Shown here: piece by piece, positions 1 to 8,020 of the stretch
How the letters are laid out: each line of letters starts with the position of its first letter
Position numbering within the stretch: position 1 is the first letter of the stretch
From: Glomus cerebriforme
Taxonomy: Eukaryota > Glomeromycota > Glomeromycetes > Glomerales > Glomeraceae
Assembly (NCBI GenBank): GCA_003550305.1
Contig: QKYT01000797.1
Coordinates: 12,712-24,874 of the forward strand
Length of the DNA stretch: 12,163 bases
Direction of reading: 5' to 3'
Notes under the pieces: model-generated
Told to the model about the DNA's origin: nothing
Seen by the model: the letters and a program-made list of their open reading frames with translations, nothing else
Database searches by the model: none
Program-made: the position numbers and the translations under genes

Positions 1-380
1 CTTTAAATAAGCAAAAAAAAATCTCACTAGGGGTAAAAATTTTCTATGTTCAATAAGCAAACTCAAATCCTACCTATTCATATATTGTTCAGGATCCTGC
101 TGAACCAAATCCTATTTGTTAAACCTCTTGATAACCCACTTAATTTGACATGCTAATCCAGATATTTAGAAGTTAGTATTTTATTAGTCTTAGACATATC
201 TTAATTTTTTGTGAGTTAATTTAAATTCCTTTTTTCTCATATAAACCTATTTGCTCAAAAAAAAAAATTAAAATTTCCAGATAGAAAGCTGTCTAATATT
301 TCTTATCATATTTTTAAAAAAAATAGTTAAATTATTTCTTATGGTCCAAAGGATCAGGGAGAAATAATGAGACTATACAG
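1..380. other. Gene-free left edge
   Basis: I find no open frame of useful length here. The plus strand around 85-115 has a short readable run (frame VQDPAEPNPIC) followed by many stops. A small inverted repeat GTTCAG...CTGAAC lies at about 87-105. This is probably decayed repeat DNA beyond the end of the 381-719 remnant. Confidence 0.4.
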
Positions 381-719
381 TTACTCAATTTCATGCTGTT
401 CACATTTAATAAAATAAGATCTACCTTTTATACTTTTCTTATCATCATAGCCTAACTTGCATAATGGACATAATATCTTATCAGTAATTCCATAATAATC
501 AAAATTTTCACTATTAAATTCTTTAAATAAAGTAGGATATTGATTCAATATTTTGGTATGAAAATAGGTGTAGTCATGGATTAGACTCTCGGGTTGAGGA
601 ATAGATAATACCACCTTTATATTGATATCCAATTTTTTCAGGGTAAATTCATTAGAAATCTGAGATTTAGTAGGCGTATCCAAACTGGTAATATGTAATA
701 AGTCAGAATTTTTCTTATC
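381..719 (-). pseudogene. Cys-rich tail domain of a Glomeromycotina family (fragment)
   Basis: An open minus frame of about 100 codons contains the segment FDYYGITDKILCPLCKLG, then SYFIKCEQHEIE and a TAA stop at 390-380. The visible CxxC and CxxH pairs, about 25 residues apart, suggest a zinc-ribbon-like metal site, though this is inferred from spacing alone. I recognise the CPLCK...SYFIKCEQ pattern as a recurrent C-terminal domain of uncharacterised Rhizophagus proteins. No ATG opens the frame: the reading frame runs upstream through the palindrome at 720-744 before meeting a stop. The piece is therefore a fragment. It is plausibly the C-terminal end of the broken gene at 744-1916, which lies on the same strand immediately upstream. 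Family members usually continue past EIE, so the end also looks truncated. Function is unknown. Confidence 0.55.
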
Positions 720-744
720 ACTTTGTGAACTCAGTTCACAAAGT
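720..744. repeat. Perfect 12+1+12 palindrome
   Basis: ACTTTGTGAACT, one central base, then AGTTCACAAAGT: the arms are exact reverse complements. A 19-bp stretch (726-744) recurs with two mismatches at 1949-1967. It sits between the Cys-rich tail fragment and the coiled-coil remnant. It could be the tip of a small inverted-repeat element or a protein-binding site. Its role is not known. Confidence 0.8.
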
Positions 745-1916
745 TATGTTTTTATATAAATGCTATAATCAAAAAACATATTGTTTATAATATACTGGAT
801 GTCTTCATACGTCATTTTTGAGATAGAATCAGCAGAGAAGGAATGAATTTGATTAATTTATCCATACCTATTGCATTAAAAAGTGTATAGAGCTTCTTGA
901 TCTGCTCGATTCTTTTCTGTAAAAGTGCATCAAAAGTATCCACAGGAAGCTGAGTTTTAACTTTTATATTTAGAATTCTATTGACTGTATTAGACTTCAG
1001 ATCAACTTGTTTTTCAGATGTGCTTTTATCTTACCTTTGGATAAAAGCTTTCCCAAATTGATAGTAACAAAAGATAGCTTTTTGGGTCATACAATCAGCA
1101 AAGATTACAATATCATAAAGTTTTTCATACAAAAAGAAAAGGTTGGTGTTCCCATTTCTACTGCTAAAGGATCACAGCTTCATATTATTTTCTCTAGGCA
1201 AACATCCAAAGAATTTGAGCCTAGTTCATCTATAATATTGGAATAATTGGTACTTGAATCTGATTCTCTTTGGAAAAATACTAAAGGTATTGAATCATCT
1301 AGGGTTACTTTAGTGACCACCCTCTTAGACACTTTCTAAATGAATTTTTCCCTTTGTTTTTTCTGATTTTTCTTACAAAGTATCCTTTTGTCAACTGATA
1401 CTTGCTTATCCTTTTTAGGGAAAATGGTTTTCACTTTCACAAGCTTTTCCTTCCACTTTCTCTGCCTAATTCCATCACCAACTTTTTTCTTATTCACCTC
1501 ATCCAGAAAAAAGTCTATGGTCTTTCCTCTAATGACTTTGAATTGGCAGGTACTGTTTCATTTACTACTATAGAGTCTGGTATATCAGCAGGTTTTTTGA
1601 AAGAGAAATCCTTTCATGGATGCATAAAATCTTCTTTCAACTTTACAACTTTAGCTTTAAGCTTAGCATTCTTAGTATCATACCTGACATTTTTAACATC
1701 ACGTCTAGTATTCTTGATGGCAGTATTTATTCTAGCTTTTTCTAATTCCTTGATTCTATTTCTAAGCTCAGCCCTTAGCTTTGTAATCTCATCCTTAGCC
1801 TCATTATATTTGGCCTTAAACTCAACATTCTCAGTTATAAGTCTGACATTTTCTTGCCTAAGTAAATCAATCTCAGATGTTATTTTTGAAAATAATTTTA
1901 TACTGTATATTTGCAT
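744..1916 (-). pseudogene. Broken coiled-coil family gene
   Basis: The first 100 codons (1916 to 1614, ATG at 1914-1916) are open and strongly heptad-like, with EIDLLRQENVRLITENVEFK and many Lys/Glu/Leu, so a long coiled coil. A TGA at 1614-1616 breaks the frame. After a frameshift near 1516-1525 a conserved-looking block follows (FLDEVNKKKVGDGIRQRKWK), then TAG at 1336-1338 and TGA at 1180-1182. A last block (about 1000 to 760) reads KTQLPVDTFDALLQKRIEQI, LYTLFNAIGMDKL and, after another shift near 850, SADSISKMTYEDIQYIINN. These three blocks in this order match a large uncharacterised Rhizophagus family as I remember it. The gene is dead by at least two shifts and three stops. Its natural C-terminus may be the 381-719 fragment. 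The function of the family is unknown. The coil suggests oligomerisation. Confidence 0.7.
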
Positions 1917-1948
1917 TCAAAATAAAAAATTCATGTGATTCCATTTTA

Positions 1949-1967
1949 TGAACTTAGTTCACGAAGT
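1949..1967. repeat. Near copy of the 25-bp palindrome
   Basis: TGAACTTAGTTCACGAAGT differs at two positions from 726-744, and both differences are transitions. The left arm is shortened. It lies about 33 bp upstream of the coiled-coil start, so the two copies bracket that remnant at a spacing of about 1.2 kb. Confidence 0.65.
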
Positions 1968-2683
1968 TTTGTCAAGAAAGAAAAATTTATTAATACATGC
2001 AAAAATAAATATAAGATCAAGACTTATCCCATGATACATAACAATTTATTTTATACTAGTATCCTATATGATTATTTCTTAATTGCCAATCTTGCCACTC
2101 AATAATACAAAATTAATTAGTAAATTCATCACTGATCCTTATATAAATGATATCAATTCACATGTTTTAACTTCAATTTTGTTCCATATAGTTATGCTTA
2201 AATATAATAATAACTTACCAATCAATATTATGAAATTTGGATAAGCCATAAAAAAAAAATTTTTTATCTTTCATTATAAAATTCAACAAGTTTACTATGG
2301 AGGAAGTTACCATTCCAGTTTATATTTTAGCTAATTTTACAATTTTTATACATGAATTTTGTTAGATTTACCAGGTTTTTTTTAATACTATTAAAAAATA
2401 TATAATATATTCATACTTAAATTAATAAAATAATACTTAAAAAATATTTTTTTTCTATTAATTTATTTATTATTTTTTCTGGCACTTTTTAGATTTACCA
2501 GTTTTAAAAAGACATATTCAGGTAATAAAATATTCCTTTTTAGTAAATTTATAGTGTATTTAAGTTGTTAGACATGTTTTTAAGCTGGTGCAAACACCAT
2601 TCCAAACTAATAGTATTTAATATATAAAATTGCATCAAAATTAATTATAGATTGCTAATCATTTTGTATCATTGAGTCATGAA
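1968..2683. other. AT-rich intergenic DNA
   Basis: No supported gene. It holds A/T runs (for example 2249-2264) and two copies of AGATTTACCAG (about 2364 and 2492). The stretch next to 2683 would hold the 3' end of the nuclease transcript. I see no clear polyadenylation signal that I can defend in such AT-rich DNA. Confidence 0.4.
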
Positions 2684-3815
2684 TCAGCAATTAATATATT
2701 TTTCTATCCTTGCTCTCTTAATATCAGAAGAATCATCAACCTCTACCCTATCCTTCAACAAACCTACAATTACTTTTATAACTTTCTTCACACCTTGACG
2801 AAGTTCCCTGTTATTATCAAAAACATCTTTAGTAAGAACAATATGATAGTTAACTTTTGAGCAATAGATCCTTTCTGATGTATACATGAGAAAGTACCAA
2901 TCTGAAGCTAGAATAAAGAAAAATAGAATATAAGACTGGTAGTAGAAAAAGCGTCAGGAAAAAAAATGCAATACCTGTAATAACAATTTCATACAGGTAG
3001 TTGAACTTATTATCAAAAGCTTCAGATATCTTTCTTTTTCTTGTGTTTGTGTGATATGAACTCTTGAGTTGCATCACATTTTGTATGAATCCTATCACCA
3101 AATCCTTTTGTTTGCCTTCAGTTATAGCTATCAGTTTCTCATTTACAGTATCTATAATTTTCTTGATAGTAAAATCAATACGGCCTGTCGCTTCTCCACT
3201 TTTGATCTCAAGTTGAGAGTTTAGGATGATCTTTTTCTTGGTAAGTCTTTTGGTAATAAAGATGGAAGCATATAATATTCTTTTAATATAAGAACAATGT
3301 ATGACCTCATTTTTTCCTGTTGTTGGACCTAAGCTATATATTTTACATTTTATCTCATTAATACAGTACTTTAACTTTTTGTCATCAGCATCTATTTTTT
3401 CTGTTTCAGATGTGAATGGAGGAATACATATTATATCATTTTCACTAACTTTATATTTCTCTAATATCTTCTCCAAATCTTTTTGGAGTTTGTAAAACAA
3501 AAATGACTTTAATTTACACTTGCTAAGTTCTTTAGCGAAATCCACAAATCTTGTCACAGGTCTACCTGCCATTCCATAATTTCGAAGCTCTTCTTTGATT
3601 ATTTTGAAAAAGTTCTAGCCATTAACCTCTTCCTTTTCTAAAATTTTGAAAACCTTCTCATTAAGCTTCAAGTCCTCCTCCTTATGCAAAAAATTTATAA
3701 GCTTTTTCATTTTATATTTTCAAATCACCTTAGCTAATGTGAGAGCATTTTTTTCTTTTGTTGTAATGACACTAGTAACAGTGGAAGCTGGTGTATTTAT
3801 TTTAGAAACAAACAT
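2684..3815 (-). pseudogene. SAM + PD-(D/E)XK nuclease-like protein, Crinkler-associated family
   Basis: ATG at 3813-3815. Codons 34-86 look like a SAM-type domain (KYKMKKLINFLHKEED... then NYGMAG). From about codon 82 a restriction-endonuclease-fold domain follows. Its GRIDF (Asp214) and ITEGK (Glu233, Lys235) form the D...ExK active site, and GFIQNVMQL fits the usual motif after it. Splicing the 67-bp intron at 2908-2974 joins VIT to the ASDWYFLM block. The frame then runs through VIVGLLKDRV and a basic KRARIE segment to the stop at 2684-2686. The layout matches, as I recall it, a Rhizophagus family annotated as Crinkler-like. Two stops break it: TGA at 3720-3722 (codon 32) and TAG at 3615-3617 (codon 67), both in the SAM half. 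A shorter product starting at Met82 (3570-3572), 273 residues after splicing, would keep the whole nuclease domain. It is therefore either a young pseudogene or a truncated live gene. The substrate is unknown. Confidence 0.8.
2908..2974 (-). other. Spliceosomal intron, 67 bp
   Basis: On the minus strand the intron starts ACAG^GTATTG and ends TATTCTAG^CTTCAG, with a pyrimidine-rich 3' end. Removal completes an Ala codon (G/CT) and joins two frames that are otherwise out of register, restoring the ...VIT-ASDWYF... block expected of this family. The intron frame itself reads as an implausible hydrophobic run followed by a stop. Its size is normal for fungi. Confidence 0.85.
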
Positions 3816-3960
3816 AGTATTATGTTTTTATATAGGCTAGTTTGGCTCAAACAAAAAAATAGTGCTACATTCTGGAGTAATATAAAAATTTATTTTTGTT
3901 CAGAAAAGAAAATACTGGGCATTAATATAGATTTTTATGTCATACAGGTATTGCATCATT

Positions 3961-3970
3961 TCACGTGACC
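3961..3970. promoter_or_regulatory. TCACGTGA E-box upstream of the nuclease gene
   Basis: The palindrome TCACGTGA, extended to TCACGTGACC, lies about 146 bp upstream of the minus-strand ATG at 3815. A TATATAAA-like run lies close to that start, around 3828-3835. TCACGTGA is the binding core of fungal bHLH factors such as Cbf1. The same CACGTGACC core recurs at 11502-11510. Assignment as a promoter element is inferred from position. Confidence 0.5.
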
Positions 3971-4087
3971 CGCTTTTCATATATATTCGATAAAATAATA
4001 ATACTTTATTTATGAAATAAAAAATATTGCCAGAGCAACTGATACAAAAAAAATGATAATATATATAATTACAGTTGCATTTTACTG

Positions 4088-4455
4088 CTAGGGTATTTTA
4101 ATTTTTAAATATACTATAATATAAATATTACCTTGAAAAGGTTGACTGGAAAAGCAGACAGAAATATTAGAAATTGGAGATAGTTCTGTTTCCTGAGTCC
4201 CATTTTTTATGCTTAGAAATAATGCTGTAGTATTATCATTCACCAAATCATACTTGAAATTTCAACCATACAAATTACAAATTCTGTGATTAGAATGTCA
4301 CCAAAATAGGACGCATATTCTTTTTTAATTTTTGATCTAAGAGAATGGATGGATTCATTGGTGCCAATATTAATTGTAATGAGATTTTGACGAGTGATTT
4401 CTCTGACTGGAATATTATCAGAAATAATAAGACAGTTAAGTCTGATTTCTGGCAT
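4088..4455 (-). pseudogene. Crinkler-type ubiquitin-like header domain, frameshifted
   Basis: The chosen start is the ATG at 4453-4455, giving MPEIRLNCLIISDN, the usual opening of Crinkler headers in arbuscular mycorrhizal fungi. An in-frame ATG exists at 4524, but the extra residues look like leader DNA. Next come IHSLRSKIKKEYASYFGDI, matching the helix of a ubiquitin-like fold, then FVICMVEISS. There the frame is lost (TGA at 4240-4242). The neighbouring frame picks up as NDNTTAFLSIKN, then ELSPISNIS and GNIYIIV, the end of the header, before TAG at 4088-4090. Known Crinkler headers guide secretion or trafficking of a C-terminal effector domain. No such domain follows here in the same frame. 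The SAM + nuclease gene begins about 270 bp further on, on the same strand, with its own promoter motif. The family call rests on remembered pattern. Confidence 0.65.
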
Positions 4456-5089
4456 TTTGCTTTTCCTAATTATAAAGGCCCATAGTGAATAAATTTCATC
4501 TGTATAGATGCAAAAATACTTCAAAACATTTTTCTATAATAAGTGAATAAAATAAGTTACATACCTTTAAAATTTTGCAGGAATGTTAGCTAAACTTTTA
4601 CATACCTTTTTATACTTTATATCTTGCTAGGAAAAGATAAGGAGGTATGAGATGTAATTAGTATTGTCGTATGATGTCAAGAGATACATGAAAGCATATG
4701 CAAATAAAACTTTCATATCTTTTCATATGGAGATCTACTGAAAAGACATATTGTTGGTTTTATACTTAGTAATCTCAAAATTGTGAATTTCTTAACCTTT
4801 CATAATATATGCTTTTGTTATTACTATTTACTTATAAGGAAAGTCCTGTGTTGTATGTAGACTTCCTTTCACATTTTCTCATATTTATTTGGAAAAAAAA
4901 TAGATATCTTGGTTAATATATATATTTTCTTTTCATTATATGCAAAAATTAATATGTTACATAAGACCTGATTGATGATTCACTTATTTTTTGTCACATA
5001 ATCTGTAGCTTAGCAAATTCTTCTGAGCTGATGATCACTGTCCTGGATTGATGATCAGTATTCCAAACTCAAAATTTTTCACATTAAAT
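4456..5089. other. Intergenic DNA upstream of the Crinkler header
   Basis: No supported gene. On the minus strand a TATAAAGTATAAAAAGG run (about 4600-4618) lies about 150 bp before the header start and could be its core promoter. A weak pair of similar units with TGATGATCA lies at about 5028-5063. The remaining sequence is AT-rich and has stops in all frames. Confidence 0.35.
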
Positions 5090-5671
5090 ATATCTTAACT
5101 ATATCAAAACAATTATATCAAATAATACTAAAACTGATTGAAGTAAAATACTTGCTTAATTATATGAAATGTTTTTATATAAAAAGAAGGATATAATAAC
5201 TATTCAGAAAAAACTTGGTATTAGTGACAATGCAAATCAAATGGTAGTGTATCAAAGCAATAAAGCAAAAATACTTGCTGATTCATACAAGCTGTTGTTA
5301 GAATTAGTAGGAGATTTAATACTGATATAGAAAAATCTCAACATTAATAGCAATCCTATTCTAACAGTAGAATATTAAAGCAATAAACCCGCGAAGCTTT
5401 TACAGATATTTCATTTAGAGAAATATTTAATTTGCTTATGTATTTGAAAGAGGATGTAATAGCAATTCAGAAAAAACTCAATATTGTTGGCTACATTAAT
5501 TAAGAAATGACAGAAAAGGCTGATAAAATTGCAAAAGCATATCTCCAAAAGTTTGAGGAATTTTATGGTCTCTTTAATATAGAAATTTATCAATAGGAAA
5601 GTAAAAATGTTTTATTTTACTGGAGAGAAACTATCGTTATTTCTAAAGGTCTCTTCTCAACAATTGCATGA
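5090..5671 (+). pseudogene. Decayed protein of ~40-residue tandem repeats
   Basis: The plus strand encodes a repeated unit: an SNKAKILADSYKLL-type helix, about 12 residues, an IQKKLGI-type block, then an acidic or Asn-rich linker ending in Tyr-Gln. At least three and probably four units are visible. IQKKLGI is at about 5204, I*KNLNI at about 5325 and IQKKLNI at about 5464. The longest open piece from an ATG is 5169-5330 (53 codons). In-frame stops are TAG 5328-5330, TAA 5376-5378, and TAG 5594-5596. A one-base shift lies near 5395-5400. A final unit reads TEKADKIAKAYLQKFEEF. I do not recognise the family. The predicted helices with Leu/Ile spacing suggest a helical or coiled-coil repeat scaffold. 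It lies on the opposite strand to nearly all its neighbours. Confidence 0.55.
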
Positions 5672-5815
5672 AGTTTTTATAAAAAATTTAGCTAATACTG
5701 ATCAGTGCCCATACCTAATATAAGTTAGCTAATTTACATTTTTTATATATATATAGTGTGACTCAGCAAGCAATTAACCAATAGCTTAATTGACTTGTCT
5801 ATGTAGATGGCATGT

Positions 5816-6480
5816 CTAATTCCAGTGTTGGTATTTTTTACCTTGAACACTTAAAGTCTCATGAGCTATAGTCTGCCTAACTGGTAGAAAAACTACATCT
5901 GGCTGATCTTTTTCCAACACTGTCTGGTTCTGGCCAATTTTTTTCAAATATCGGGTGGCAGTATTCAGATTAAAATATTTTAATTTAAGATATAATTCAA
6001 TTTTCTCAATAGTTTTATAAGTAATTTTATAATTGCTAATATTGAGCTATTGGATCCTCAGACAAGAATGAATAACATTCCAAATCATTATTTCAAAAAA
6101 TTCTTTGTGACAAGAAATACTTAGATATTCTAATTTATGGCATGAATTTGCAATTGTATATAGACTTTTATCAGTTATTAATCCATCATTATACCTTTCA
6201 AGTTAAGATACTTTAGATTGGGATATGATTCTGCTATTCGATTTAATATTTTATCACTGAATCCCGTACTATTATATAAATTTAAATGAACTATATTTGG
6301 GAACAGGCCTGCAATACTTTTGAATTTTTTATCTGAAAGTCAATAGTAATGTAAAATTTTTAGATAAGCTACATTCAAGCAATAAATTGGCTTTTGCTTT
6401 TCACGTATTATTTTCATAAAAATTTTTCATATATTACTTATCTTTAACTTAATGCATCTCTATAAAATAGGAGCATCACA
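5816..6480 (-). pseudogene. Decayed leucine-rich-repeat (F-box/LRR-type) gene
   Basis: Several cysteine-containing-type leucine-rich repeats are plain. One reads KFKSIAGLFPNIVHLNLYN; the next reads ILNRIAESYPNLKYLNLKG. After a one-base shift near 6188 come SLYTIANSCHKLEYLSISC, a WNVIHSCLRIQ*LNIS unit and IELYLKLKYFNLN. Such repeats normally sit C-terminal to an F-box in SCF ubiquitin-ligase adaptors, and this type is greatly expanded in Rhizophagus. No F-box is visible, so the N-terminus is missing or beyond recognition. Stops are TAG at 6047-6049, where family members have a coding residue, and others near 6344 and 6426. After the last repeat the frame stays open for about 45 codons (TVLEKDQPDVVFLPVRQTIA) to TAG at 5816-5818. 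That tail does not look like LRR. Confidence 0.7.
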
Positions 6481-6778
6481 TCTGTATCACAATCAAAAAA
6501 TAAATAGAGTGAAATAGAGTGACTTATCTATTGCTAAGAAATGTAAAATATATTTTAGTAATTCCTGTATATTAAAAACACTTGTATACACCATAAATAA
6601 TATATGCTGTATTTTTAAACAAAAAATAAAATTACGCGAATCACTGTTTCAGACTATGTGGTGAGATAATTCAAGTAATCTGGTCCCTTTAAAACCTTAT
6701 CATCTTGAACTACTAACTGCTTTCTTTATTTTAATCTTTCTCAGTCATGCTTTTCTTCGTTACTTATGAGAAATTCTT
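6481..6778. other. Spacer between LRR remnant and coiled-coil ORF
   Basis: No supported gene. A small direct repeat AGAGTGAAATAGAGTGAC lies near 6507-6524. The part nearest 6778 would carry the 3' end of the coiled-coil transcript. Confidence 0.3.
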
Positions 6779-7171
6779 TCATTCTCTTATTATAAATGTC
6801 TCAACCGAATTAGAATCTTCAGAAGACTCAGATGAATAGGAGAAATCCTTATGCACAATGTCTTTCAGCCCTTTTTTATCAATTATTAAGAAAACTATTT
6901 CTTGTATTAAGTCAACCACAGTCTTCCTATTCACATATTCATTCAAATCTTCTATTTTAGCTTCCAATGAATTGATCCTCTTTTTAAGCTTTATATATTC
7001 GAAATGATAATCTTCCAGTCTTTTTTCTAACATCCTATTTTTACTGAAAAGCGCACTATATATTTCTGCATTTTGCTCATTTAGTCTAAATGTCTGGACT
7101 AATTTCTTCGTATGTCTGATAACTTTCTTCTTGCTGAATACATCAAATGAATGCTTTTGATCAATTGTCAT
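6779..7171 (-). CDS. Hypothetical coiled-coil protein, 130 aa
   Basis: An uninterrupted ATG-to-stop frame, unlike its neighbours. The N-terminus is basic (KKKVIRHTKKLVQTF). Residues about 45-85 form a heptad-like coil (MLEKRLEDYHFEYIKLKKRI and following), and a hydrophobic helix LIQEIVFLIIDKKGL follows. The C-terminus is Ser/Glu-rich (YSSESSEDSNSVE). There are no Cys pairs, no signal peptide and no convincing membrane span. I do not recognise the family. The acidic serine tail could be a phosphorylation target, but that is inference. A TATAAAA run lies only about 25 bp before the ATG, so the true transcript start or an upstream exon is uncertain. It may be a separate small gene or one surviving exon of a larger one. 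Confidence 0.5.
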   Translation of the reverse strand: MTIDQKHSFDVFSKKKVIRHTKKLVQTFRLNEQNAEIYSALFSKNRMLEKRLEDYHFEYIKLKKRINSLEAKIEDLNEYVNRKTVVDLIQEIVFLIIDKKGLKDIVHKDFSYSSESSEDSNSVETFIIRE

Positions 7172-7274
7172 TTTTTGTGATATTTTATATATGATATATC
7201 TTACTTCAAATAAAAAAATAAATTTAATAAATAATGAAAAAATAAAATTAATAAACAGTATTTCACAATCTTAA

Positions 7275-7965
7275 TAAAGACCTTCTAACATTTTATATAA
7301 TTAATTTTCATCAAAGAGCTTGATTACTTTTACCTGATCATGAGGTTGTCCTTTTTTTCAATAATTTACTATAGTATAGTTTTTTGTAGGGGAGGCATAA
7401 TTGTCAGGACTGTGCCAAAGTGCTTCATTGGCAATAGTCATAGCTTCTGATAAATTCTTCACTCTGTATATCATAACTGCAAATATTATCTTTAATTTAC
7501 GTAAATATCTAGAAAGTAGTAGTTTACCAGTTTTGGAAAGAAATCTATTTTTTTTCAGAAATGTATTGAACTATTTGATTTCTGGCACTTCTGGATTTCT
7601 TAACTGTTTAGTAGTAATTGAATCCTGAATCTAAGTAAGTAACTGTTTTACCCATTCTTCATCTTTTTCTAATGATCTAAACATTCAAGGAATATTCTGT
7701 TAACCTTAATTTTTCACATATTCAGTTACACTTCCATTAGATATACGTAAGGTTTTAATTTCAGCAGGATGAATGCAAAGTATTATCATTATATCAGTGA
7801 GGCTTATAAGTCAGAAACATTGAATACATTATACCTATCCAATTTTTCCTTAACCAATTTTAGTGAGAAGTAATCAGAAAAATTAATCCCTTTATTTTCA
7901 CATTGCTCACTACGCTCCTTTTGAATTTTATTAGCTGAATGGGTTATCTCTGGAATCAATGTAGC
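7275..7965 (-). pseudogene. Decayed tyrosine-recombinase-like gene of a repeat family
   Basis: Read on the minus strand, ERSEQCENKG...FSDYFSLKLVKEKLDRYNV leads into MIILCIHPAEIKTLRISNG. That block has the form of tyrosine-recombinase box I, with His where the catalytic Arg is expected. Further on come FRSLEKDEEWVKQLL, FLKKNRFLSKTGKLL, and ANEALWHSPDNY with KNYTIVNY. The last two resemble box II (H/R-x-x-R-H, here Trp where Arg is expected) and the nucleophilic Tyr. As I remember it, this is an abundant Rhizophagus family, probably of Crypton-like or other tyrosine-recombinase elements. Stops are TAA 7804-7806, TAA 7706-7708, TAA 7700-7702, TGA 7685-7687, TAG 7631-7633, TAG 7571-7573 and TGA 7358-7360. 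There is a frameshift near 7795. With box I and II altered it would be inactive even if translated. Confidence 0.65.
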
Positions 7966-8020
7966 TAAAATATTTTCAAATTAAAGATATAACTTTTATA
8001 TAAAAAATTTATTAACTTAC
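7965..8020 (-). other. Possible 56-bp intron at the 5' end of the recombinase remnant
   Basis: On the minus strand GTAAGTTAAT opens and ATATTTTAG closes this stretch. Both are near-consensus splice sites, and the recombinase-like reading begins just after (IPEITHSANKIQ). No exon can be recognised further upstream because the DNA becomes low complexity, so this is tentative. Confidence 0.35.

Noticed and set aside
1402..1938. 178-codon plus-strand frame
   Set aside because: It is rich in Phe/Leu/Ser because it is the antisense of the Lys/Glu-rich coiled-coil reading on the minus strand.
2967..3956. 14-bp inverted match ATGCAATACCTGTA between the intron 5' end and the nuclease promoter
   Set aside because: A match of this length is within what chance gives in a 12-kb AT-rich window, and no structure supports a role.
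5028..5063. Two similar units containing TGATGATCA
   Set aside because: Only about two thirds identical over 18 bp and just two copies, so not a convincing tandem array.
5411..5593. 60-codon minus-strand frame
   Set aside because: It is the shadow of the plus-strand tandem-repeat coding remnant.
7401..7628. 75-codon plus-strand frame
   Set aside because: It is antisense to the tyrosine-recombinase-like blocks, which have recognisable motifs on the minus strand.
5090..7965. TAA/TAG read as glutamine, as in ciliates
   Set aside because: Many stops do sit at Gln positions, but others fall at inferred Trp or Arg positions, TGA occurs too, frameshifts are common, and intact ORFs in the window end normally with TAA. 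Mutational decay explains all of it.
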